A stretch of 64,000 nucleotides of DNA from an uncultured Bacteroidales bacterium. GTDB lineage: Bacteria > Bacteroidota > Bacteroidia > Bacteroidales > Muribaculaceae. The stretch is taken from the NCBI GenBank assembly GCA_949285735.1, contig CASEAQ010000002.1, positions 1 through 64,000 on the forward strand, given 5' to 3'. The translations under genes were made by a program, and so were the position numbers. Below, in pieces: positions 1 through 9,525 of the stretch. The stretch's first letter is position 1, and each line of letters starts with the position of its first letter. The notes beneath the pieces were generated by a model, which saw nothing but the letters and a program-made list of their open reading frames with translations, was not told where the DNA came from and searched no databases.

Positions 1-382
1 GTACTATTTCTTCATCATCAATACGTAATTCATTTATAGAATTTTCTATTAGGCTTCGTGTTATCATAATTTTCGTTTTCCCAAGATAATATTCTAAGGT
101 GGCCTGAGCTGACATGTTAATAATATCATCAGCCTCATTATCTATCCTTGAACTGAAAAAATCTTCATCAATATATACATATTCTGGCTTTTTTGAATTT
201 TTTGTTATTTTATTTCTTTTCTTTTTATGCCCTACTAAGCAATAAATAACAACATTAACAAATGTAGTCTTTCCAATACCATTTGCACCAACAACCGCAT
301 TAATTCCATCTTTAAACTCATATTCGAATGTCGGCTCTTGTTGATACAAAGTATAATTACTATACATATAATAATGCAACAT
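1..382 (-). CDS. Edge-truncated SMC/AAA-type ATPase, N-terminal part
   Basis: The frame runs from an ATG at 382 off the left edge, giving about 127 residues. It carries a Walker A P-loop, GANGIGKTT, near residues 36-44, preceded by a beta-rich start (FEYEFKDGINAVVG). This is the layout of SMC/RecF/AAA_23-like ATPases, where the P-loop sits close to the N terminus. An in-frame TAG lies 24 nt upstream, so 382 is the first plausible start. The sequence is strikingly AT-rich and Lys/Asn/Ile-rich compared with the roughly 50% GC genes to its right, which suggests acquired DNA. It diverges from the DUF4271 gene with only 23 nt between start codons. Such ATPases occur in DNA repair and phage-defence systems; the missing C terminus and neighbours prevent a functional call. 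Confidence 0.7.
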   Translation of the reverse strand, partial: MLHYYMYSNYTLYQQEPTFEYEFKDGINAVVGANGIGKTTFVNVVIYCLVGHKKKRNKITKNSKKPEYVYIDEDFFSSRIDNEADDIINMSAQATLEYYLGKTKIMITRSLIENSINELRIDDEEIV

Positions 383-405
383 TGTTGAATCAAAATATTG
401 ATGCT

Positions 406-1236
406 ATGACATGGCAAATGGGAAATGATGTCGCAGATAGTGTCGGAATGACGTATTTCGACTTGTTGCCATACGGTTGCGGTTACGACACGGCATTTGT
501 GAATGCGCCGGTGTCGCACCACATTGCTGTGCCCGAGCCTGTCGCGGCGCGGCAAGAACGCCCGGTATCACCGTTGCACGATACAGGCACGGTGGCATTG
601 CTGCTGCTCGTGTTCCTGCTTGTCGCTTTGAATTTCAAGAAAGGGCATAAGTATTTTTCCCACCTTGGCAACTACCTCTTCTCGGTGCGCCGCCGCCAAA
701 ACACGTTTGACGACCACACAGTGAGCGAAACCAACCTGATGCTTGCCCTCATAGCCAATACCTGTGTCATGGGGGGGATAATATTGTACCTTGCCGTGGG
801 GTATCTCTCGCCGTCGCTGCTTGCCGGCGGTCTTGTTGCAAAGCTCATTTGGGGCTTGTCGGGATATGTGTTGCTATTCTACCTCCTGCAATTGTTGCTT
901 TACTGCATCATGGGCTATACTTTCCTTCCCGACAAGGCATATACAAAGTTGCTCGTCGATGGCTTCAACGCCTCGCAGGCGGTGCTTGGGCTGCTGTTGT
1001 GTCCGCTGGCATTTGTCATGCTTTTGTCGCCATCATCGCTTTTACCGCTTTTTTATGTCGCTGCGATTTTTTATATTTTATGCCGTATAGTGTTCGTTTG
1101 TAAAGGTTTTAGGATTTTTTTCAACAATTTGGCATCGTTGCTTTATTTTATTTTGTACCTTTGCAGCGTTGAAATTGTACCCGTCATTCTCTCTTTCACT
1201 GGGGCAATATTTTTATGTAGATTTTTACAGTCATAA
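406..1236 (+). CDS. DUF4271 multi-pass membrane protein
   Basis: A 276-residue protein from the ATG at 406. About 55 N-terminal residues containing a PVAARQERPV-like linker are followed by a hydrophobic helix (TVALLLLVFLLVAL) and a cluster of further helices (LMLALIANTCVMGGIILYLAV, LLFYLLQLLLYCI, AVLGLLLCPLAFVMLL, LFYVAAIFYILCRIVFV). Helix number, length and position immediately before hemD match the DUF4271 family of Bacteroidota, whose function is unknown. An in-frame ATG at 328 would overlap the divergent ATPase gene, so 406 is preferred (418 is also possible). The stop lies 13 nt before the GTG of hemD, indicating co-transcription. Confidence 0.8.
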   Translation: MTWQMGNDVADSVGMTYFDLLPYGCGYDTAFVNAPVSHHIAVPEPVAARQERPVSPLHDTGTVALLLLVFLLVALNFKKGHKYFSHLGNYLFSVRRRQNTFDDHTVSETNLMLALIANTCVMGGIILYLAVGYLSPSLLAGGLVAKLIWGLSGYVLLFYLLQLLLYCIMGYTFLPDKAYTKLLVDGFNASQAVLGLLLCPLAFVMLLSPSSLLPLFYVAAIFYILCRIVFVCKGFRIFFNNLASLLYFILYLCSVEIVPVILSFTGAIFLCRFLQS

Positions 1237-1249
1237 AAACACAGCTAAA

Positions 1250-2005
1250 GTGGATATTAAGAAAATTTTGATTTCGCAACCCAAACCGGAATCCGACAAA
1301 TCCCCCTACTATGACATTGCGCAAAAATATGGCGTAGAGGTAGTTTTCAGGCCGTTCATAAAGGTTGAGGGATTGTCGTCAAAAGAGTTTAGACAGTCGA
1401 AGATTTCAATTTCCGACTATACGGCAGTGATATTCACGGCAAAGACCGCAATCGATCATTTCTTCCGTCTTTGCGAGGAGATGCGTATCACAATCCCCGA
1501 CACTATGAAGTATTTCTGCACCAGCGAGACCATCGCCCACTATTTGCAGAAGTATATCATATATCGCAAGCGTAAGATTTTCTATGGCGTGTCGGGCAAG
1601 CTCGATGACGAGAAATTGCTCAAGGACCTCACCAAGCACAACAAGGAGAAATTCTTGTTCCCGATTTCCGATGTGCACCGCGACAACCTGAGCATTCTCG
1701 ATGCCAACAAGATTGCCTATACCAAGGCGGTAATGTACCGCACGGTGAGCAACGACTTTGGCAAGGACGAGCCATTTGACTATGATATGCTCATTTTCTT
1801 CAGCCCGGCAGGGATAAAGTCGTTGTTGAAGAATTTCCCCGACTTCCATCAAGGTGATATAAAGATTGGATGCTTTGGCGAGACAACGGCAAAAGCCGTT
1901 GAGGCCGACGGGCTGAGGCTCGACCTGAGTGCCCCCAATGCCGAGGCTCCGTCTATGACCGCTGCCCTCGACTTATACTTGAAGAAGGTTCAAGGTCGCA
2001 ACTGA
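1250..2005 (+). CDS. hemD: Uroporphyrinogen-III synthase
   Basis: A 251-residue protein matching the Bacteroidota form of HemD, which cyclises hydroxymethylbilane to uroporphyrinogen III in the haem/corrinoid pathway. The start VDIKKILISQPKP is typical of this group, as are ISDYTAVIFTAKTAIDHFF in the first lobe and YDMLIFFSPAGIKSLL with CFGETTAKAVEADGL in the second. The GTG at 1250 is chosen because homology begins there; an in-frame ATG at 1169 would overlap the DUF4271 gene by 68 nt. The DUF4271-hemD pair is common in Bacteroidales. A rho-independent terminator follows at 2039. Confidence 0.9.
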   Translation: MDIKKILISQPKPESDKSPYYDIAQKYGVEVVFRPFIKVEGLSSKEFRQSKISISDYTAVIFTAKTAIDHFFRLCEEMRITIPDTMKYFCTSETIAHYLQKYIIYRKRKIFYGVSGKLDDEKLLKDLTKHNKEKFLFPISDVHRDNLSILDANKIAYTKAVMYRTVSNDFGKDEPFDYDMLIFFSPAGIKSLLKNFPDFHQGDIKIGCFGETTAKAVEADGLRLDLSAPNAEAPSMTAALDLYLKKVQGRN

Positions 2006-2038
2006 CCTTCACAATAGCAATACATTGAAGAATTAACA

Positions 2039-2077
2039 GGCAGCCGCCTCCCGACATCAGAGTGGCTGCCTTTTTTG
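2039..2077 (+). terminator. Rho-independent terminator after hemD
   Basis: Stem GGCAGCC (2039-2045) pairs with GGCTGCC (2064-2070), followed directly by TTTTTT. It separates the DUF4271-hemD transcript from rnpA. Confidence 0.85.
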
Positions 2078-2095
2078 TTTTTATTACACGAAGAT

Positions 2096-2530
2096 ATGAA
2101 AGGCAACAGGTTATATAAATGCGAGAAATTGTGCAGCCGCACTGCCATCAACGGGCTTTTTGCCTCGGGGCGAAGTGTGGTGGCATATCCCTTGCGGGCT
2201 GTCGTGGCTGTCAAGGAGGCGGAACCGGCGAGAGTTGCTTCCGCTCGGTTTATGATAACTGTGCCTAAAAAGAAGATTCGCACTGCCTTGGGCAGGGTGT
2301 TGCTGCGCCGTCGCATTCGCGAGGCTTACAGGCTCAACCGCCCCTTGCTGCTGCCACGTCTTGCAGCTGCCGGGCAGGAGGTGGACATTGCATTCCTGTA
2401 CATGGCTAATACGATAGCCGATTATGCCAAGGTGGAGTCGGCGATGAAGACTGTGTTGGGCAAGATTGCGGCTTTGGCAGAGACTTGCAGCCAGCCTCCC
2501 GTCGAGGCAAAGGAGGTGACAGATGATTAA
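2096..2530 (+). CDS. rnpA: Ribonuclease P protein component
   Basis: A 144-residue protein that assists the RNase P RNA in maturing tRNA 5' ends. The N terminus ([21 protein letters not shown]) is the expected beginning, and the basic signature helix is present ([16 protein letters not shown]), followed by [15 protein letters not shown]. The ATG at 2096 fits the family; an in-frame codon at 2075 lies inside the T-run of the preceding terminator. The 3' end overlaps yidD by 8 nt, the usual rnpA-yidD coupling. Confidence 0.95.
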   Translation: MKGNRLYKCEKLCSRTAINGLFASGRSVVAYPLRAVVAVKEAEPARVASARFMITVPKKKIRTALGRVLLRRRIREAYRLNRPLLLPRLAAAGQEVDIAFLYMANTIADYAKVESAMKTVLGKIAALAETCSQPPVEAKEVTDD

Positions 2531-2747
2531 GAAAGTGGCGGTGTGGCTGCTCGTTGCGCCGATTCGTTTCTACCAATATTGCATTTCCCCGCTGTTCCCG
2601 CCAGTGTGCCGTTTCACGCCCACTTGCAGCCAGTATGCCATCGAGGCATTGCGAAAACATGGACCTGTGAAAGGGTTGTGGCTCGCCATCAAGCGCATTT
2701 GCCGTTGCCATCCTTGGGGTGGAAGCGGATATGATCCCGTGCCATGA
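2523..2747 (+). CDS. yidD: Membrane protein insertion efficiency factor YidD
   Basis: A 74-residue protein with the full YidD pattern: N-terminal amphipathic segment ([23 protein letters not shown]), the Cys motif [17 protein letters not shown], and the C-terminal [14 protein letters not shown]. YidD is thought to help YidC-mediated insertion of inner-membrane proteins. It overlaps rnpA by 8 nt. Its stop codon sits in the first copy of a 13-bp tandem duplication that shifts it away from the next gene. Confidence 0.95.
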   Translation: MIKKVAVWLLVAPIRFYQYCISPLFPPVCRFTPTCSQYAIEALRKHGPVKGLWLAIKRICRCHPWGGSGYDPVP

Positions 2748-2756
2748 TCCCGTGCC
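2731..2756 (+). repeat. 13-bp perfect tandem duplication at the yidD/tatD junction
   Basis: ATGATCCCGTGCC occurs twice in tandem (2731-2743, 2744-2756) and is followed by ATGA at 2757. Copy one ends yidD; after copy two the next gene starts. With a single copy, the yidD TGA and the downstream ATG would overlap as ATGA. Confidence 0.9.
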
Positions 2757-3401
2757 ATGATTGCCATCAACGATATTCACACACATCGAGCCGATGCTGC
2801 CAGTGCTGTCATCAGCGTCAACCCGTGGGAATTTGTTCCACGGCAGGGACGTGTTTATTCTGTCGGCATTCACCCTTGGCAAACTGCCGAGGCTGGCAAG
2901 GTGGCGCTTGAATCGCTTTCTCGACTTGCCACTCGCGACGATGTGGTGATGATAGGGGAGTGCGGCATCGACAAGCTCCATGGCGGGGCTGTCGAATGCC
3001 AAGTGGAGCTGGTGAAGTGTCATGCGGCTTTGTCGGAGCGGCTGGGCAAGCCGCTTGTGCTGCATTGCGTGAGGGCGAGCAACGAATTGTGCCAGTTGCG
3101 TCGCTCGTTGCGCCCCGTGCAGCCGTGGATTATACACGGTTTCAGGGGGAATGCCAATGTGGCACGGCAGTTGCTCGATGCCGGCTTTTTCCTGTCGTAT
3201 GGCGAGCGTTTCAATGCCGAGGCTGTGAATGCCACTCCCCCCGGGCGGTTGCTTGCCGAGACCGACGAATCGCCAGCGCCCATAAAGGAGATTTATGCCA
3301 ATATCGCCGAGTGCCGCCACGAGAGTTTTGCCGTTACGGCTTCAGTCATCGAGAGAAACATTGCAGAATTGTTGTCGCGGTGTGTATCTGTGGAAAAATA
3401 A
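2757..3401 (+). CDS. TatD-family metal-dependent hydrolase
   Basis: A 214-residue protein of the TatD/YjjV amidohydrolase-like superfamily, metal-dependent DNases or phosphoesterases. Visible ligand motifs in order are DIHTHRAD near the N terminus, the family position MIGECGIDK, LVLHCVRA, WIIHGFRG and AETDESP. It is shorter than classical TatD (about 260), as is common for the Bacteroidota subfamily. The ATG at 2757 is the first in-frame start and lies 9 nt after the yidD stop because of the local duplication. It is probably the last gene of the rnpA-yidD transcript. Confidence 0.85.
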   Translation: MIAINDIHTHRADAASAVISVNPWEFVPRQGRVYSVGIHPWQTAEAGKVALESLSRLATRDDVVMIGECGIDKLHGGAVECQVELVKCHAALSERLGKPLVLHCVRASNELCQLRRSLRPVQPWIIHGFRGNANVARQLLDAGFFLSYGERFNAEAVNATPPGRLLAETDESPAPIKEIYANIAECRHESFAVTASVIERNIAELLSRCVSVEK

Positions 3402-3422
3402 AACGGGGCTATTATACAATTA

Positions 3423-3454
3423 TTTGGACTGGGGGAACATTATAGCTAACTTTG
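3423..3454 (+). promoter_or_regulatory. Bacteroidota-type promoter
   Basis: TTTG at 3423-3426 and TAACTTTG at 3447-3454 are 20 nt apart, matching the -33/-7 pattern. It drives the glycosyltransferase gene starting at 3512. Confidence 0.7.
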
Positions 3455-3511
3455 CGTGTTGAGATTGTAATGCCTATTTTTGGCAAGGTCTAAAAACTTG
3501 GTTAAGAAATC

Positions 3512-4309
3512 ATGACTCTTGAAATATTGATTTGCACGTATAACGACCGCATCAACAGCGTTGCCAACGTGTTGATGCAGCCAATGCATAATATATCTTA
3601 TCTGGTGTCGTGGCAACAAGGGGAGGGTTATGTTGCACCCCAGTTGCCCGACGCTCTGTGTCGCGACGATGTGAAGGTCGTGACTGTCCAAGGCAAAGGA
3701 TTGTCGGCAAACCGCAACAATGCCATAAGCAATGCGACAGGCGACATTTGCCTGATTGCCGACGACGACCTGACTTATATCCCAAACCATGTGGCGCATA
3801 TCGTGGAGGTGTTTGAGTCGCACCCATCGCTCGACATAGCCACCTTCAGGTATGACTCGCGCAATTACCCTAAGAGCTACCCTTCCTATTCGTTTGATTT
3901 GCGGCAGCCGGCAAAGGGGTACTACATTTCGAGCGTGGAGATTGCTTTCCGCCGCAAGTCGGTTAAGGGGAAAGTGTCGTTTAATACGCTTTTCGGAGCC
4001 AATGCCCCAGTGCTTAATTCGGGGGAGGAGAGTGTCTTCATTCTCGATGCCTTGAATGAGGGGCTCAATGGGTTTTATTTCCCATACGTCATTGCCCGTC
4101 ATGACCATGCAACCACGTCGGCGCGTGATATTGACGATGTCAAGTATCTGATGTCGCAAGGGGCATATATATATTTGGCTTACAAGGATGGTTCGGCATT
4201 GTTGCGCCATGCGTTGTTTGCATGGCGTTCGTGCCGCAATCCATTCAAGTTCCCTAAAACTTTGCGCCATGTGTTGCAAGGCGCAAAATACATAAAGAAA
4301 AACCTTTAA
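3512..4309 (+). CDS. Family 2 glycosyltransferase
   Basis: A 265-residue cytoplasmic GT-A protein. The N terminus LEILICTYNDR is the nucleotide-binding strand, KGLSANRNNAISNATGDICLIADDDLTYIP contains the DDD metal/nucleotide-sugar site near residues 90-92, and FNTLFGANAPVLNSGEE(S)VFI holds the acceptor-side acidic residues. It is a single-domain enzyme without membrane helices, probably working on a surface glycan or glycolipid. Sugar and acceptor cannot be deduced. It has its own promoter and is followed after 12 nt by a tiny membrane-protein gene. Confidence 0.85.
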   Translation: MTLEILICTYNDRINSVANVLMQPMHNISYLVSWQQGEGYVAPQLPDALCRDDVKVVTVQGKGLSANRNNAISNATGDICLIADDDLTYIPNHVAHIVEVFESHPSLDIATFRYDSRNYPKSYPSYSFDLRQPAKGYYISSVEIAFRRKSVKGKVSFNTLFGANAPVLNSGEESVFILDALNEGLNGFYFPYVIARHDHATTSARDIDDVKYLMSQGAYIYLAYKDGSALLRHALFAWRSCRNPFKFPKTLRHVLQGAKYIKKNL

Positions 4310-4321
4310 ACAATAACAATT

Positions 4322-4474
4322 ATGTCAATAGGAAGAGTTATTCTCTCGATTATTTTCCCCCCGCTTGCAGTATATGACAGGGGTTGCGGTTCAATGCTGA
4401 TAGTTTTTATTCTCACGTGTTGCGGTTGGATTCCGGGTGTGATAGGAGCCTTGGTTATCCTTAACAGGAATTAA
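4322..4474 (+). CDS. YqaE/Pmp3-family small membrane protein
   Basis: A 50-residue protein made almost entirely of two helices: GRVILSIIFPPLAVYDRGC and MLIVFILTCCGWIPGVIGAL. The signature FPPLAV followed by a polar turn and GWIPGVIGA matches the UPF0057/Pmp3 proteolipid family, implicated in membrane potential or stress homeostasis. The ATG at 4322 lies 12 nt after the glycosyltransferase stop. It converges on the TonB-dependent receptor gene. Confidence 0.9.
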   Translation: MSIGRVILSIIFPPLAVYDRGCGSMLIVFILTCCGWIPGVIGALVILNRN

Positions 4475-4488
4475 ACAGTCGTAACCAT

Positions 4489-6825
4489 CTAAAATTCAAC
4501 GGTAATGCCGATAGTAGGCAGTATCGTACCTCCTATTTCATTTTCAATTTCCTGCATTTCGTAGTGTCCGGGGCGCGATGCGTCGGTCACATAATTGTTG
4601 TGTTCGTCGGTCACGGGGGCAAATATTGGTTGTCCTTGTGCGGCGAAGTTGTATATGTTCTGAATGTCGATGTAGAAACCAAGCCGCCAACGGTCGAAGT
4701 ACCAGATCTTGTCAACCCTCACATCGAGTTGGTGATAGGCTGGTTCGCGCATCGAGTTGTAGCGCGAGTTGTCGTTATATGGCCTGCGCCTTTCATCCCA
4801 AGCCGAGATGAGCGACGACCGCTCCTTGTCGTATGGGGTGAAAGGCAGTCCGCCCGATAATTGCCATTTGGCACCTACAGTCCAGTTGCGCCCCAGCCGG
4901 TGTATTACTGCAATTGTGAAGATGTGGCGCACATCCCACGGCGCGCTCCAGTAGCCTGGTTGCCCGTCGGTGCGGCGCAATTGGGAGCGGACAAATGTGT
5001 ATGAGGCATTCACCACGGTATTCCACAAGTCGCGGTGCCGCCACGACAGTTCCACGCCGTAAGCCCGTCCTTTGCCCGATGATGTTGCCGGCACGTCGCC
5101 CACGATGTAGTCGCTGAAGTTTTGTGTCGTCACCGGCATTCCGTCGATGAGCGAAACGGGCAATTGTGAATATTGTTTCCAAAACCCTTCGGCGCGGAAA
5201 GCCTGCATGGCATCGGGCATGAAGCTGATGCCTGCCACATAGTGGTTGACGGCGGCATATCGCAAGCGGCGGCGTTGCGAGGCATCGTCGTAGTCGAGTA
5301 GCGTCATCGACGGCTCTTGGTAGTAGCGAGCCACGCTGCCGCTTATGGTGATGCTGTTGCTGGCGCGGTATGACAGGTTGAGGCGCGGAGAAATCTGTTT
5401 CAGAGGATTTGCCGTGTGCTTGTTGTAGCCCATTCCGTCGAGGCGCAGCGAGGCATTGGCTGCAAACCGTCCGAATACGCGGCTTGCCGAGGCATACAGG
5501 GCATATCTGCCAAATGTGTGCCGCTTGCTCACGCCCACGCCTCCGTTTGCCCCTACGCTCAACTTGAAGCCGCCAATGTCGTGCCACTTGGCACCGAGGC
5601 TCAGATGATAGTTCATTTCGCGGCTGTCGAGGTCGAAAAGCAGTGGCTGGCTCTCGTCGTTGCCCTGATATTTATACAACTTGTTCTTTAAATAGTCGAT
5701 GCTGGCTGTGGCTTGAACGGTTCCGCCATCGAAGCGGTGTATATATCCCGAGCCAAAGGTGAAACTCGTCTGGTCGTTGTTGGGCAGGTAGCCGAGTATG
5801 TATTTGCGGTCGGGTTCAAGGTCGGTCTCGCCAGTGTTCAACCTGTTGTTGTCGAGCGAGCCGATGCCGATGAAGTACAACTTGTCATTTTCGGAGAGGT
5901 CGGTGGTTAATTTAAACTGGTAGTCGTTGTAGGTGGGCAGGAATGGCAACTTGAGCATACTGAAAAGCATATTGAGGTAGCTCGTGCGCCACGATGCCGT
6001 GAGCGTGGTATTGCCGTTGCGGCTCACGGGGGTGTTGATGTGCAGCCCGGCATCGGTGAAGCCCACGATAAACTTGCCGTGCAGCCGTTCGCGATTGCCC
6101 TCGAGCATCGTCATTTCCATCACCGAACTAAGCCCAGCGGCAAGATGTGCCGGGAATGCCGATGTGTAGAAGTCGGTACTGCTCAACAACTCGGTGTTGA
6201 CGAGCGAGGCGTTGCCGCCCGAGCCGCCTTGCACTGCAAAGTGGTTAAGCACTGGTATTTCTATCCCGTCGATGTAGTATCGGTTTTCGTTTGCGCTGCC
6301 TCCGCGCACGAGCAGGTCGTTGCGGTTGGAGTTGCTAACGGCAAGCACGCCGGGCATTGATTGCAGCACCTTTGATATGTCGCGGTTGGCTCCGGGCGTG
6401 AGGTCTATTTCCTGTGCTCCGATGCGCATCATCGACACTGGGGCTTCGATGCCTGTCCTGAATGGCGATGCCGTCACTGTCACCTCGTCGAGGGCATGGC
6501 TGCTGCGGTTGAGCCTGATGTCGATGATTGCAGTCTTTGCGGTCGAGATGGCAAAAGCCTCGGTCGAGGTGTATTCATATCCCTCTGCCTCGACTTGCAA
6601 TATGCAATAACCCACGGGTAGCCCGTTGAGGGAATATGCCCCTGTGCTGTCGGTGGTGCATGAATGGGCAGTATCACCTGCCATTGTCACAAATGCTCCG
6701 GCAATTCCCTCGCCACTGTCGCCGTCGGTGATGAATCCTTTCACGTTGCCAGTTTTCGTGGCTGCCACGGTGGCGATGGTTGCTGCCATAGCAACGAGGA
6801 ACAGAGTAGTAAGAAATCGGTTCAC
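4489..6825 (-). CDS. TonB-dependent outer-membrane receptor
   Basis: A 778-residue protein beginning with a GTG (6825) one base after the mutS stop codon. A signal peptide ending ATVAA precedes a carboxypeptidase-like/CnaB-type domain (GNVKGFITDGDSGEGIAGAFV, about residues 26-108), then a plug (LDEVTVTASPF; DISKVLQSMPGV; DLLVRGGSANENRYYIDGIEI) and a 22-strand-type barrel ending in a terminal Phe (GITVEF). No SusD partner or substrate-specific enzyme adjoins it, so the ligand is unknown. It is probably co-transcribed with mutS, an odd partnership that may be incidental. Confidence 0.9.
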   Translation of the reverse strand: MNRFLTTLFLVAMAATIATVAATKTGNVKGFITDGDSGEGIAGAFVTMAGDTAHSCTTDSTGAYSLNGLPVGYCILQVEAEGYEYTSTEAFAISTAKTAIIDIRLNRSSHALDEVTVTASPFRTGIEAPVSMMRIGAQEIDLTPGANRDISKVLQSMPGVLAVSNSNRNDLLVRGGSANENRYYIDGIEIPVLNHFAVQGGSGGNASLVNTELLSSTDFYTSAFPAHLAAGLSSVMEMTMLEGNRERLHGKFIVGFTDAGLHINTPVSRNGNTTLTASWRTSYLNMLFSMLKLPFLPTYNDYQFKLTTDLSENDKLYFIGIGSLDNNRLNTGETDLEPDRKYILGYLPNNDQTSFTFGSGYIHRFDGGTVQATASIDYLKNKLYKYQGNDESQPLLFDLDSREMNYHLSLGAKWHDIGGFKLSVGANGGVGVSKRHTFGRYALYASASRVFGRFAANASLRLDGMGYNKHTANPLKQISPRLNLSYRASNSITISGSVARYYQEPSMTLLDYDDASQRRRLRYAAVNHYVAGISFMPDAMQAFRAEGFWKQYSQLPVSLIDGMPVTTQNFSDYIVGDVPATSSGKGRAYGVELSWRHRDLWNTVVNASYTFVRSQLRRTDGQPGYWSAPWDVRHIFTIAVIHRLGRNWTVGAKWQLSGGLPFTPYDKERSSLISAWDERRRPYNDNSRYNSMREPAYHQLDVRVDKIWYFDRWRLGFYIDIQNIYNFAAQGQPIFAPVTDEHNNYVTDASRPGHYEMQEIENEIGGTILPTIGITVEF

Positions 6826-6826
6826 G

Positions 6827-9439
6827 TCAATCCCTTCCTGTTATAATCTTCTTGATGTCGTTTAGTTTGTTGAGTGCCTGCATCGGCGTGAGGTTGTCGA
6901 TGTCAACGTTGAGAATCTCGTCGCGCACCTGGCACAGCACCGGGTCGTCGAGTTGGAAGAACGATAGTTGCATTCCGCCTGTTGCCGGGGCTTCTTTTAT
7001 GTTGAGCGGAGTTTTTTCTCCGCGGTTGTTCTCTTCGAGTTGGCGCAGCACTTCGTCGGCGCGTTCCACAATCGACGGCGGCATACCAGCCAGTTTTGCT
7101 ACATGGATGCCGAAGCTGTGTTCGCTGCCCCCTTTCACGAGCTTGCGCACGAATACCACCTTGCCGTCGATTTCCTTTACCGACACGTTGTAGTTGGCGA
7201 TGCGCTGGTAGCTTTTCGCCATTTCGTTGAGTTCGTGGTAGTGTGTGGCAAATAGAGTCTTGGGGTGTGCCTTGCCGTTTTCGTGCAGGTACTCCACAAT
7301 CGACCATGCGATAGAGATTCCGTCGTATGTGCTGGTGCCCCTGCCGAGTTCGTCAAACAGTATCAGGCTGCGCTCGCTTATGTTGTTGAGAATCGAAGCA
7401 GCCTCGGTCATTTCCACCATAAAAGTCGATTCACCGAGCGAAATGTTGTCGCTTGCTCCCACGCGTGTGAAAATCTTGTCAACGATGCCAATGCGTGCGC
7501 TGTCGGCGGGAACAAAGCAACCTATCTGCGCCATCAGCACGATTAACGCCGTCTGTCGCAGCAAAGCTGACTTTCCTGCCATGTTGGGGCCCGTTATCAT
7601 TATTATCTGCTGGTCGTTGTTGCTCAGCCTGATATTGTTGGAAACATATTTCTCGCCCACGGGCAACTGCCGCTCTATCACTGGGTGGCGCCCCTCGGTG
7701 ATTTCTATGTCGAGCGAGTCGTCGAGTTGCGGGCGGGTGTAGTTGTTGTCGGCTGCCACCTTGGTGAATGCAAGCAGGCAGTCGAGGCGTGCAATGAGGT
7801 TGGAATCGACCTGTATGGCAGGGATATAGTCGGTGACTGCGGCTACAATTTCGTTGAACAGGCGGGTCTCGATTGTGATAATTTTTTCTTCGGCACCAAG
7901 TATCTTTTCTTCATATTCCTTCAACTCTTGGGTGACATACCGCTCGGCGTTCACAAGCGTCTGCTTGCGAATCCATTCGGGCGGCACTTTTGCCTTGTGG
8001 GTGTTGCGCACTTCGATGTAGTAGCCAAACACGTTGTTGTAGCTGATTTTCAAGCTCGGGATTCCAGTGCGCTCGCTTTCGGCTTGTTGCAGCTTCATCA
8101 GGTAGTCTTTGCTCGAGTGGGATATTTCGCGCAGTTCGTCGAGTTCGGCATTCACGCCGCCGCATATCACGTTGCCGCGGTTGGCTATGTTTGATGCGTC
8201 GGGGTTGATTTCACGGTCGATGCGGTCGCGGATAATCTTGCAGGGATTGAGTTGCTCGCCGAAGTGTCGCAGCACGTCGTTGTCGGCAGCCGAGCAAAGA
8301 ACCTTCACTGGCTCGATTGCCGTCAAGGCGTTTTTCAGCTGCACCAGTTCACGTGGGGTAATGCGCCCCACTGCTACTTTTGAAATGAGGCGTTCGATGT
8401 CGCCTATCATTTCCAGCTGGTGCTGGAGCGTGTCGCGTGCGTTGGTGTCGCGGAAGAAGTATTCCACCACGTTCAGGCGATTGTTGATTTGCTCCACGTC
8501 TTTCAGTGGGAACAATATCCAGCGGCGCAGCATTCGCGCCCCCATCGGTGTCAGGGTGCGGTCGATGACCGACAGCAGGCTCTTTCCGTCTTCACACATC
8601 GAGCCGGTGAGTTCGAGGTTGCGCACGGTGAACTTGTCGAGGCGCACGTATCGTTCCTCCTCGATTCTCGATAGCGTGGTGATGTGCCCGATGTGGGTGT
8701 GCTGAGTGATGTCCAAGTAGCATAGCACGGCACCCGATGCCACTATCGCATTGTGCATAGTGTCAACTCCGAAGCCCTTCAGGTTTTTTGTCTCGAAGTG
8801 CTTCAGCAGTCGGTCGGTGGCAGCCTCTTCGGTGAAAATCCAGTCGTCGAGTTCAAATGTGAGATATTTCGACGAGAATGTTTCGGCAAACCGCTTGCGG
8901 CTGCTGCGCTCCACAAGCACCTCCTTGGGCGAGAAGTTGCCCAGTAGCTTGTCGATATAGTCGGTGGTGCCTTCGGCAGTGAGAAATTCGCCCGTGCTGA
9001 TGTCGAGGAAAGCGATGCCGCAAGCCCGCTTGCCAAAGTGCACGGCGGCAAGGAAGTTGTTTTCGCGGTTGTTGAGTATGTTGTCGTTAATCGACACCCC
9101 TGGGGTGACAAGTTCGGTTATGCCCCGTTTCACGAGCTTCTTTGTCAACTTGGGGTCTTCGAGTTGCTCGCATATCGCCACGCGCTTTCCTGCCCGCACG
9201 AGTTTTGGCAGGTAGGTGTCGAGAGCATGGTGAGGGAATCCAGCAAGCTCTACATATTGCGCTGCCCCGTTGGCGCGCCGTGTGAGAGTGATGCCCAATA
9301 TTTCGGAGCTTGCTATCGCATCTTCCGAAAAAGTCTCATAAAAGTCGCCCACACGGAACAGCAATATTGCATCGGGATGCTTCTTCTTCATCTCGAAATA
9401 TTGCTTCATCAATGGGGTTTCTACAATCTCTTTTGCCAC
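6827..9439 (-). CDS. mutS: DNA mismatch repair protein MutS
   Basis: An 870-residue MutS that recognises base mismatches and recruits MutL. The mismatch-reading motif [10 protein letters not shown] (Phe-x-Glu) is at residues 28-37, Walker [14 protein letters not shown] near 615, Walker [17 protein letters not shown], and the signature [10 protein letters not shown]. Start choice: an in-frame ATG at 9586 would place about 49 non-homologous residues upstream and overlap the MATE gene. A TAACTTTG promoter at 9464-9471 lies inside that extension, so the GTG at 9439 is preferred. Confidence 0.95.
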   Translation of the reverse strand: MAKEIVETPLMKQYFEMKKKHPDAILLFRVGDFYETFSEDAIASSEILGITLTRRANGAAQYVELAGFPHHALDTYLPKLVRAGKRVAICEQLEDPKLTKKLVKRGITELVTPGVSINDNILNNRENNFLAAVHFGKRACGIAFLDISTGEFLTAEGTTDYIDKLLGNFSPKEVLVERSSRKRFAETFSSKYLTFELDDWIFTEEAATDRLLKHFETKNLKGFGVDTMHNAIVASGAVLCYLDITQHTHIGHITTLSRIEEERYVRLDKFTVRNLELTGSMCEDGKSLLSVIDRTLTPMGARMLRRWILFPLKDVEQINNRLNVVEYFFRDTNARDTLQHQLEMIGDIERLISKVAVGRITPRELVQLKNALTAIEPVKVLCSAADNDVLRHFGEQLNPCKIIRDRIDREINPDASNIANRGNVICGGVNAELDELREISHSSKDYLMKLQQAESERTGIPSLKISYNNVFGYYIEVRNTHKAKVPPEWIRKQTLVNAERYVTQELKEYEEKILGAEEKIITIETRLFNEIVAAVTDYIPAIQVDSNLIARLDCLLAFTKVAADNNYTRPQLDDSLDIEITEGRHPVIERQLPVGEKYVSNNIRLSNNDQQIIMITGPNMAGKSALLRQTALIVLMAQIGCFVPADSARIGIVDKIFTRVGASDNISLGESTFMVEMTEAASILNNISERSLILFDELGRGTSTYDGISIAWSIVEYLHENGKAHPKTLFATHYHELNEMAKSYQRIANYNVSVKEIDGKVVFVRKLVKGGSEHSFGIHVAKLAGMPPSIVERADEVLRQLEENNRGEKTPLNIKEAPATGGMQLSFFQLDDPVLCQVRDEILNVDIDNLTPMQALNKLNDIKKIITGRD

Positions 9440-9463
9440 GAACGTATTCTGTTTTTTAATTAT

Positions 9464-9471
9464 CAAAGTTA
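9464..9471 (-). promoter_or_regulatory. Promoter -7 box for mutS
   Basis: TAACTTTG on the minus strand, 24 nt before the GTG at 9439. It supports the short mutS start. Confidence 0.65.
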
Positions 9472-9525
9472 CGAATTTCCACCCAATCGGGGAAATAATC
9501 GTGTTGCCACAGGGCGATTTTTTGT

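Noticed and set aside
2406-3320. A 304-codon minus-strand frame across yidD and the TatD-like gene
   Set aside because: It is antisense to two family-matched genes, with low-complexity composition.
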